Assembly: GCA_934122115.1 (NCBI GenBank)
Contig: CAKOVU010000004.1
Coordinates: 18,771-82,770, forward strand
From: UMGS1901 sp934122115
GTDB lineage: Bacteria > Bacillota > Clostridia > TANB77 > CAG-508
Length of the DNA stretch: 64,000 bases
Reading direction: 5' to 3'
Shown here: one piece after another, positions 57,787 to 64,000 of the stretch
Layout of the letters: each line of letters starts with the position of its first letter
Position numbering within the stretch: the first letter of the stretch is position 1
Program-made: the position numbers and the translations under genes
Notes under the pieces: generated by a model
Database searches by the model: none
Seen by the model: only the letters and a program-made list of their open reading frames with translations
What the model was told of the DNA's origin: nothing

Positions 57787-59070
57787 ATGGAAATCAAAGT
57801 AGAAAATACAGAAAACAAAAATGAGGTTAAAATAAGCTTTAAAGTAGAAGCTGAAAAATTTGAAAATGCTATAAAAAGTGTATATTCAAAAAATGCAAAA
57901 TATTTTGCAATACCAGGCTTCAGAAAAGGCAAAGCACCATTCAACATAGTAGAAAAAAGATATGGAGATGAAATTTTTTACGAAGATGCATTTAATGAAT
58001 TAGTACCTGAAATTTATGAGAATGCAATTAAAGAAAAAAATATAGCAGCAGTTAGCCAACCTAGAATAGATATACAAAAAATGAAAAAAGGTGAAGACTT
58101 AGAATTTACAGCAACAGTACAAACAAAACCTGAAGTAAAACTAGGAAAATATAAAGGTATAGAACTAAAAAAAGTAGAGTATACTGTATCTGATGAAGAT
58201 GTAAACCATGAAATAGGTCATATGCAAGAAAAAAATGCAAGAGTAACAACTGTTGAAGACAGACCAGCTCAAAGCAAAGACATAACAACAATTGATTTTG
58301 AGGGATTTGTAGACGGTAAAGCATTTGAAGGCGGCAAAGCAGAAGGTCATGAATTAGAAATAGGCAGCAATACTTTCATACCAGGATTTGAAGATCAAAT
58401 AATAGGAATGAATAAAGATGAAGAAAGAGATATCAATGTAAAATTCCCAGAAGATTATTATTCTAAAGAATTAGCTGGAAAAGATGCTACTTTTAAAGTA
58501 AAATTACACGAAATAAAAGAAAAGAAATTACCAGAATTAGATGACGAATTTGCAAAGGATGTTTCTGAATTTAATACGCTTAAAGAATTAAAAGACAGTA
58601 TAAAAGATAAAAAACAAAAAGAGAATGATAACAAAGCTAAAAGAGAAATAGAAGATGCTGCAATAGAAAAAGTTTGTGAAAATACACCGGTGGACATACC
58701 ATCAGGAATGATTGATTCAGAAGTAGCTAATATGGTTTCTGAAATGGAACAACAATTATCTTATCAAGGAATTAGCTTAGACCAATATTTAAAAATAATG
58801 AATAAAACAAGAGCAGAAATTGAAGATAATTATAAAGCTCAAGCAGAGAAAAATATAAAAGCAAGACTAGTAATTGAGGCAATAATAAAAGAAGAAAATA
58901 TAGCAGCTAGCGAAGAAGAAATAGCAGAAAAACTAAAAGAAATGGCAAACAATTATGGCAGAAAAATTGAAGATTTAGAGAAAAATGAACACTTAAAAGA
59001 ATATATAGTAGAATCAATAAAAGCCGAAAAAGCCATCGATTTAATAGTAAAAAATGCAAAAATAAAATAG
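57787..59070 (+). CDS. tig: Trigger factor
   Basis: Ribosome-bound chaperone and peptidyl-prolyl isomerase. The ribosome-binding signature GFRKGKAP is at about residue 40-50, followed by the FKBP-like PPIase domain (DFEGFVDGKAFEGG) and a helical C-terminal chaperone domain. 427 residues is normal. ATG 57787 follows AAAGGA; an in-frame TTG at 57778 is less likely. tig precedes clpP and clpX, a standard order. Confidence 0.97.
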   Translation: MEIKVENTENKNEVKISFKVEAEKFENAIKSVYSKNAKYFAIPGFRKGKAPFNIVEKRYGDEIFYEDAFNELVPEIYENAIKEKNIAAVSQPRIDIQKMKKGEDLEFTATVQTKPEVKLGKYKGIELKKVEYTVSDEDVNHEIGHMQEKNARVTTVEDRPAQSKDITTIDFEGFVDGKAFEGGKAEGHELEIGSNTFIPGFEDQIIGMNKDEERDINVKFPEDYYSKELAGKDATFKVKLHEIKEKKLPELDDEFAKDVSEFNTLKELKDSIKDKKQKENDNKAKREIEDAAIEKVCENTPVDIPSGMIDSEVANMVSEMEQQLSYQGISLDQYLKIMNKTRAEIEDNYKAQAEKNIKARLVIEAIIKEENIAASEEEIAEKLKEMANNYGRKIEDLEKNEHLKEYIVESIKAEKAIDLIVKNAKIK

Positions 59071-59071
59071 C

Positions 59072-59151
59072 ATATATAATAGTTAGGGGGAATTATTTAT
59101 AATATTGTATCGTATAATATTATTTACACTCACTAACTATTTGTTATATAT
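59072..59151 (+). other. Large hairpin between tig and clpP
   Basis: AATAGTTAG (59078-59086) pairs with CTAACTATT (59133-59141), extended outward by TATATA across a bulge; an inner AATATT/AATATT stem fills the loop. No T-run follows directly. It may be a processing or attenuation structure; no CtsR-type repeat is visible. Confidence 0.45.
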
Positions 59152-59181
59152 AGAAGTTTTTTAATAAGGAGGAATTTTAAT

Positions 59182-59784
59182 ATGGAAAAAAATAGTTTGG
59201 TACCATATGTTATAGAACAAACATCAAAAGGAGAGAGATCTTACGATATATTTTCAAGACTATTAAAGGATAGAATAATATTTTTAGGGGAAGATGTTAA
59301 TCCAACATCTGCAGGACTAGTAGTAGCACAATTGTTGTTTTTAGAGTCAGAAGATCCAGATAAGGAAATTTATTTATACATAAATTCACCAGGAGGTTCT
59401 ATAACTGATGGAATGGCGATAGTAGATACAATGAACTATATTAAATGCCCAGTATCTACCATATGTGTTGGGCTAGCCGCAAGCATGGGCTCGGTTTTAT
59501 TAGCATCAGGAGAAAAAGGAAAAAGATTTGCAACGCCAAATTCTGAAATATTAATACATCAACCATTAATTGGTGGAGGTGGCCTTTCAGGGCAAACTAC
59601 AGAAATAAAGATACATGCAGATCACATGGTTAAAACAAGAGAAAAACTAAATAAAATATTAAGTGAAAGAACTGGTCAACCATTAGAGGTAATTAATGCA
59701 GATACTGAAAGAGATCACTATATGACTGCACAAGAAGCTTTAGAATATGGATTGATTGATGGAATTATGGACAAAAGAAATTAA
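59182..59784 (+). CDS. clpP: ATP-dependent Clp protease proteolytic subunit ClpP
   Basis: Self-compartmentalised serine protease. The catalytic triad is Ser101 (ASMGSVLLASG), His126 (IHQPL) and Asp174 (ADTERDHY). 200 residues is normal. AAGGAGG precedes the ATG. It is followed by clpX after about 43 bases, with tig upstream. Confidence 0.97.
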   Translation: MEKNSLVPYVIEQTSKGERSYDIFSRLLKDRIIFLGEDVNPTSAGLVVAQLLFLESEDPDKEIYLYINSPGGSITDGMAIVDTMNYIKCPVSTICVGLAASMGSVLLASGEKGKRFATPNSEILIHQPLIGGGGLSGQTTEIKIHADHMVKTREKLNKILSERTGQPLEVINADTERDHYMTAQEALEYGLIDGIMDKRN

Positions 59785-59827
59785 ATATTATAAAAATAAT
59801 ATTTTAAAAGATTAAAGGAGATTGATT

Positions 59828-61138
59828 ATGCCAAAAGGTGAAAAAGACAGAAATATAAGATGTTCTTTTTGTGGAAAATCACAAAAAGAAGTTGAAAGAA
59901 TTATTGCCGGCCCAGGGGTATATATATGTGATGAATGTATAAAAGTTTGTACTAATATTATAGAAAATGATTTGTATGAAGATAGCGAAATATCATCAGG
60001 AGAAGACAGAAGCAATGAATTATTAAAGCCTGAAGAAATAAAAAAAATATTGGACGAATATATTATTGGGCAAGATGATGCTAAAAAAACATTATCAGTA
60101 GCCGTATACAATCATTATAAAAGGATAAATAATAAAGAGAAAGAAAAGGATGATGTAGAAATACAAAAAAGCAATGTGTTATTATTAGGTCCAACTGGTT
60201 GTGGAAAAACAATGTTAGCTCAAACACTAGCTAAAATATTAGATGTTCCTTTTGCCATTGCAGATGCAACAACGTTAACAGAGGCAGGATATGTTGGAGA
60301 AGATGTTGAAAATATCTTATTAAAGTTGATTCAGGCTGCCGACTATGATGTTGAAAGAGCGGAAAAAGGCATTATATATATAGATGAGATAGATAAGATA
60401 TCTAGAAAATCTGAAAATCCATCTATAACTAGAGATGTAAGCGGTGAGGGAGTACAACAGGCTTTATTAAAAATAATAGAAGGGACTGTAGCATCTGTAC
60501 CACCACAAGGAGGAAGAAAACATCCTCATCAAGAGTTTATACAAGTAGATACTCAAAACATATTATTTATTTGTGGTGGAGCTTTTGAAGGATTAGAAAA
60601 AATAATAAATGATAGAATAGGCAAGAAATCAATAGGATTTGGAGCACAAATAGAAAGCAATAAAGAAATTGACAAATATAAGATATTTGAACAATTATTA
60701 CCACAAGACTTGTTGAAATTTGGACTGATTCCAGAATTTGTAGGAAGATTGCCAATAATTACAACCCTAAAAGAATTGGATAAGGAAGCTTTAATAAGAA
60801 TTTTAACAGAGCCTAAAAATTCATTAGTAAAACAATATAAAAAATTGTTGCAATATGATAATGTGGAACTAGAATTCAGTAAAGAAGCACTAGAAGCTAT
60901 AGTTAATAAAGCGATGGAAAGAAAAACAGGAGCAAGAGGATTAAGATCTATAGTGGAAGAGATTATGAGAGATATAATGTTTGAAATACCTTCAAATAAT
61001 AAAATTGAAAAATGCATAATTACTAAAGAAACTGTAGAAAATAATGAACCTCCAAAATTAATAATTAATACAAATAGAGAAACACCTGTTAAACAAAAAA
61101 GAATAACAACGAACAAAAAGAAGATAGAAACAGCATAA
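59828..61138 (+). CDS. clpX: ATP-dependent Clp protease ATP-binding subunit ClpX
   Basis: AAA+ unfoldase that feeds ClpP. The N-terminal zinc-binding domain (CSFCGKSQ, CDECI), Walker A GPTGCGKT, Walker B IIYIDEIDKI and the ClpP-docking IGFG loop are all visible. 436 residues from ATG 59828, after AAAGGAG; an upstream in-frame TTG at 59822 is rejected. Confidence 0.97.
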   Translation: MPKGEKDRNIRCSFCGKSQKEVERIIAGPGVYICDECIKVCTNIIENDLYEDSEISSGEDRSNELLKPEEIKKILDEYIIGQDDAKKTLSVAVYNHYKRINNKEKEKDDVEIQKSNVLLLGPTGCGKTMLAQTLAKILDVPFAIADATTLTEAGYVGEDVENILLKLIQAADYDVERAEKGIIYIDEIDKISRKSENPSITRDVSGEGVQQALLKIIEGTVASVPPQGGRKHPHQEFIQVDTQNILFICGGAFEGLEKIINDRIGKKSIGFGAQIESNKEIDKYKIFEQLLPQDLLKFGLIPEFVGRLPIITTLKELDKEALIRILTEPKNSLVKQYKKLLQYDNVELEFSKEALEAIVNKAMERKTGARGLRSIVEEIMRDIMFEIPSNNKIEKCIITKETVENNEPPKLIINTNRETPVKQKRITTNKKKIETA

Positions 61139-61159
61139 TTATATAATATCGGAGAGAAT

Positions 61160-62974
61160 ATGGAAGATAAAAAGAAATATATAAGAAATTTTAGCATTAT
61201 AGCTCACATTGATCATGGTAAATCAACTTTAGCAGATAGACTAATAGAAATGACGGGCGTACTTTCAAAAAGAGAGATGGAAAGCCAAGTATTGGATAAC
61301 ATGGATATAGAAAGGGAAAGAGGAATAACTATTAAGTCTCAAGCTGTAAGAATGAAATACAAAGCAAAAGACGGAAAAGAGTATGAACTTAATTTAATAG
61401 ATACTCCAGGACATGTAGATTTCAATTATGAAGTATCAAGAAGCTTGGCTGCGTGTGATGGAGCTGTCCTTGTTGTCGATGCGAGTCAAGGTGTTGAAGC
61501 TCAAACATTAGCAAATGTTTATTTAGCTTTAGATAATAATCTGGAAATAGTTCCGGTAATTAATAAGGTTGATTTACCAAATGCTAGACCAGAAGAGGTA
61601 AAAAAAGAGATTGAAGACATAATAGGAATACCAGCTATGGATGCACCATGCATATCAGCAAAAACAGGATTAAATGTTGAACAAGTATTGGAAAAAATTG
61701 TATCTGATATACCAGCACCAACTGGAGATGAAAATGAACCATTACAAGCTTTAATATTTGATTCTATTTATGATAACTATCAAGGAGCTATTGCATATTG
61801 TAGAATAAAAAATGGTACTGTAAAAGTAGGAGACACCATTAAACTGATGGCGACAGGAAAGAAATTTGTAGTAACAGAAGTGGGGTATTTTGAACCCGGA
61901 ACATATAACCCTGCCGAAAAATTAACTGCAGGAGAAGTTGGATATATCGCGGCTAGCATAAAAAGTTTGTCAGATATACGTGTGGGTGATACTATAACAA
62001 ATAATGAAAAACCAGCATTAGAGCCACTTCCAGGCTATAAGAAAGTTAACCCGATGGTTTATTGTGGCCTTTATCCAGTTGATGGCAGCGATTATGAGAA
62101 TTTAAAAATAGCATTGGAAAAATTAAAATTAAATGATGCTGCTTTGGAATTTGAACAAGAAACTTCGGCAGCATTAGGCTTTGGATTTAGATGCGGATTT
62201 TTAGGTCTACTACATTTGGAAATAATTGAAGAGAGACTGGATAGAGAATTTGATCTAAGTTTAATTACAACTTCTCCATCAGTTATTTATAAAGTGTATA
62301 AAACAGATGGAAGCATGCTGGAAATTTACAACCCATCGGACCTACCTAAGCCGGATGAAATATCAAAAATAGAAGAACCTTTTGTACAAGCTGAAATTTT
62401 AACACCTAAAGAATATGTAGGTAATATAATGGAAATATGTCAGAATCGTAGAGGAATATATATTGATATGAAATATCTAGATACAGATAGAGTAACATTA
62501 ATATATGAGTTGCCATTAAATGAAATAATATATGATTTCTTTGACAAATTAAAATCAAAAACAAAAGGATATGCTTCATTTGATTATGAATTAAAAGAAT
62601 ACAGACCATCAAATTTGGTAAAATTAGATATCCTTGTAAATGGAGAGAATGTTGATGCACTATCATTCATAGTTCATAGAGATTCTAGCTATGAACGAGG
62701 AAGAAAAATGATAGAGAAATTAAAACAGGTTATACCTAGACAATTATTCACAATACCATTACAGGCGGCTATTGGTGGAAAAATTATAGCCAGAGAAACA
62801 ATATCTGCAATGCGTAAGGACGTACTAGCTAAATGTTATGGTGGCGACGTGACGAGAAAGAAGAAGTTATTAGAGAAACAGAAACGTGGAAAGAAAAAAA
62901 TGAGAGAAATAGGCAATGTAGAGATTCCACAAGAAGCATTTTTGTCTGTTTTAAAATTAGAAGATGAGAATTAA
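61160..62974 (+). CDS. lepA: Elongation factor 4 (LepA)
   Basis: Translational GTPase that back-translocates stalled ribosomes. AHIDHGKSTLADR (G1), DTPGHVDF (G3) and NKVDLP (G4) are intact, and the LepA-specific C-terminal domain with YGGDVTRKKKLLEKQKRGKK is present. 604 residues is normal. GGAGAGA precedes the ATG, 21 bases after clpX; rlmB follows. Confidence 0.97.
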   Translation: MEDKKKYIRNFSIIAHIDHGKSTLADRLIEMTGVLSKREMESQVLDNMDIERERGITIKSQAVRMKYKAKDGKEYELNLIDTPGHVDFNYEVSRSLAACDGAVLVVDASQGVEAQTLANVYLALDNNLEIVPVINKVDLPNARPEEVKKEIEDIIGIPAMDAPCISAKTGLNVEQVLEKIVSDIPAPTGDENEPLQALIFDSIYDNYQGAIAYCRIKNGTVKVGDTIKLMATGKKFVVTEVGYFEPGTYNPAEKLTAGEVGYIAASIKSLSDIRVGDTITNNEKPALEPLPGYKKVNPMVYCGLYPVDGSDYENLKIALEKLKLNDAALEFEQETSAALGFGFRCGFLGLLHLEIIEERLDREFDLSLITTSPSVIYKVYKTDGSMLEIYNPSDLPKPDEISKIEEPFVQAEILTPKEYVGNIMEICQNRRGIYIDMKYLDTDRVTLIYELPLNEIIYDFFDKLKSKTKGYASFDYELKEYRPSNLVKLDILVNGENVDALSFIVHRDSSYERGRKMIEKLKQVIPRQLFTIPLQAAIGGKIIARETISAMRKDVLAKCYGGDVTRKKKLLEKQKRGKKKMREIGNVEIPQEAFLSVLKLEDEN

Positions 62975-62990
62975 CAAGAATGGAGAAAAT

Positions 62991-63773
62991 ATGAATAAAA
63001 ATAGTCACTATGTAAAAGAAAATAATTCAAATGCAGAAAAGTTTGAAGATCAAATAGAAGGAAGAAATGCGGTTTTAGAACTATTGGAAAGCGATAAAGA
63101 TATCAACAAAATTTATATAACAAAAGGTGAAAAACATGGTTCTATAACTAAGATAATAGCCAAAGCAAAACAAAGAAAAGTAGTAATTATAGAAGTGGAA
63201 AAAGAAAAAATAGCACAAATGGCGCAAACTGATGCACCGCAAGGAGTAATTGCTATGGTTCCACCGTTTAACTATTGTGAAGTTGATGAAATATTAGAAT
63301 ATGCTAAAAATAGAAAAGAAAATGCTTTTATATTAATATTAGATGGAATCGAGGATCCACATAATTTAGGATCTATTATAAGGACTGCAGAGACAGCGGG
63401 AGTTCATGGAATTATAATTCCGAAAAGAAGAGCAGCATCAGTAAACAGCACTGTGGCAAAGACATCGGCTGGAGCGGTTAACTTTATGAAAATTGCAAGA
63501 GTAAACAACATTAGTGAAACAATAGAATATCTAAAAGAAAAAGATGTATGGATTTATGGAACTGATATGAATACGAACAAGACTTACTATGATGAAGATT
63601 TAACAGGAAATGTAGCGATTGTTATAGGTAGTGAAGGTTATGGAATGAGCAGACTTGTAAAAGAAAAGTGTGACTTTTTAATAAAGATTCCAATGAAAGG
63701 AAAAATAACATCACTAAATGCTTCTGTTTCTGCTGGAATAGTAATGTATGAAGTTGTAAAACAAAGAAAATAA
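62991..63773 (+). CDS. rlmB: 23S rRNA 2'-O-methyltransferase, RlmB/TrmH type
   Basis: SpoU-family methyltransferase for the large-subunit rRNA (G2251 in E. coli numbering). The knotted C-terminal fold is visible in DPHNLGSIIRTAETAG, IVIGSEGYGMSRL and LNASVSAGIVMYE, with an N-terminal substrate domain (IEGRNAVLELLES). 260 residues from ATG 62991 (TGGAGAAA upstream) versus an ATG at 62964 overlapping lepA. The exact target could differ within the SpoU family. Confidence 0.9.
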   Translation: MNKNSHYVKENNSNAEKFEDQIEGRNAVLELLESDKDINKIYITKGEKHGSITKIIAKAKQRKVVIIEVEKEKIAQMAQTDAPQGVIAMVPPFNYCEVDEILEYAKNRKENAFILILDGIEDPHNLGSIIRTAETAGVHGIIIPKRRAASVNSTVAKTSAGAVNFMKIARVNNISETIEYLKEKDVWIYGTDMNTNKTYYDEDLTGNVAIVIGSEGYGMSRLVKEKCDFLIKIPMKGKITSLNASVSAGIVMYEVVKQRK

Positions 63774-63777
63774 AAAT

Positions 63778-63866
63778 AACAATATATGAAGATTAAAAAT
63801 TATACAAAATTATCGATAAACATTAAAAAATCTATTGACACTAATCTTCATATATGTTATTATAAT
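63778..63866 (+). promoter_or_regulatory. Promoter near the right edge with an inverted repeat
   Basis: TTGACA (63835-63840) with TATTAT 17 bases later (63858-63863; an overlapping TATAAT begins at 63861). An inverted repeat, with arms at 63778-63795 and 63842-63858, places one arm between -35 and -10. It may act as an operator or as a terminator for rlmB. No gene is recognisable from 63871 to 64000. Confidence 0.5.
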
Positions 63867-64000
63867 CATGTACTTTAAAACAAGCGAAAATATTATATAT
63901 AAATTAGTAAAAAATGAAGCGAAAAAATAGAAAAAAGCAGTAATTACTAGTTTATTATTTTGCACAAAAAACGGTGTAAAAAATATTTTTAAAAAATTAG

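Noticed and set aside
60553..61197. A 214-codon open frame on the - strand inside clpX
   Set aside because: Again a reverse-strand shadow of a highly conserved gene, with Leu/Ile/Ser-rich composition and no ribosome binding site.
1..64000. DGR reverse transcriptase or template repeat, CRISPR array, insertion sequence or prophage
   Set aside because: I saw no RT motif protein, no second copy of the variable patch, no regularly spaced repeats and no transposase or phage gene.

Overview
The window is chromosomal DNA from a low-GC, AT-rich, spore-forming member of the Clostridia (Bacillota), most likely an uncultured anaerobic gut lineage. Visible support: strong AAGGAGG-type ribosome binding sites, A/T-ending codons almost everywhere, TTGACA/TATAAT promoters, a CIRCE element before groES, RqcP, Veg, IreB, Mini-RNase III, SipL, YunB and a spoVAC-spoVAD-spoVAE cluster. 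The rank below class is inference. Almost every gene is on the + strand; only rplM-rpsI and one 69-residue orphan ORF are on the - strand, so this is probably one replichore arm read with replication.

Layout: addA-rqcP-deacetylase (0.2-4.9 kb); comM-like/dprA/yraN (5.0-7.8 kb); a 430-base gap with a pair of inverted 25-base repeats, then a prepilin-like surface protein with a GC-rich C-terminal patch (7.8-9.6 kb); dnaE (9.7-13.2 kb); an FtsX-type ABC transporter, small protein, CapA-like protein and rimO (13.2-20.2 kb); rubrerythrin, dut and a CarD-like regulator (20.3-22.1 kb); the dnaG-rpoD macromolecular synthesis pair and veg (22.2-25.6 kb); spore genes sipL and yunB (25.7-28.0 kb); ribosomal protein operons rplM-rpsI (- strand) and infC-rpmI-rplT with an attenuator leader (28.0-30.4 kb); tcdA; a dodecin-spoVACDE operon (31.1-33.3 kb); an unknown membrane protein, pyrG, groESL, rpmE, miaB-mutS (33.3-43.5 kb); an unusual three-gene block (two-TM secreted protein, TadZ/CpaE-like ATPase with AT-hooks, GAF plus degenerate GGDEF protein; 43.6-47.5 kb); ireB-ruvX-DUF1292; two fused genes (MATE plus cytidylate-kinase-like; DUF454-like plus ProX); rbgA-mrnC-tRNA-Glu-recN; an M50 protease, tsaD, phosphoesterase, tig-clpP-clpX-lepA-rlmB to the right edge.

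Most of the window is housekeeping: replication, translation, proteostasis and sporulation. The outstanding item is the gene at 8250-9545. It joins a type IV prepilin-like signal to a formylglycine-enzyme/C-type-lectin-like domain, and its C-terminal about 140 bases (9360-9500) are about 54% GC and rich in AAC, AGC, TAC and GAC codons. That is the hallmark of the variable region of a diversity-generating retroelement (DGR) target. No reverse transcriptase or template repeat lies in the window, so any DGR would act in trans. The patch also carries an apparent one-base insertion: removing one A near 9483-9485 restores a canonical GSRPTLIIK ending.

Other points of interest are AUA start codons inferred for both infC and dprA, mutually exclusive hairpins in the infC leader, a forespore-type promoter in front of dodecin-spoVA, and a terminator whose loop contains the -35 box of the next gene. 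All functions are assigned from sequence reading alone; no database search was possible.
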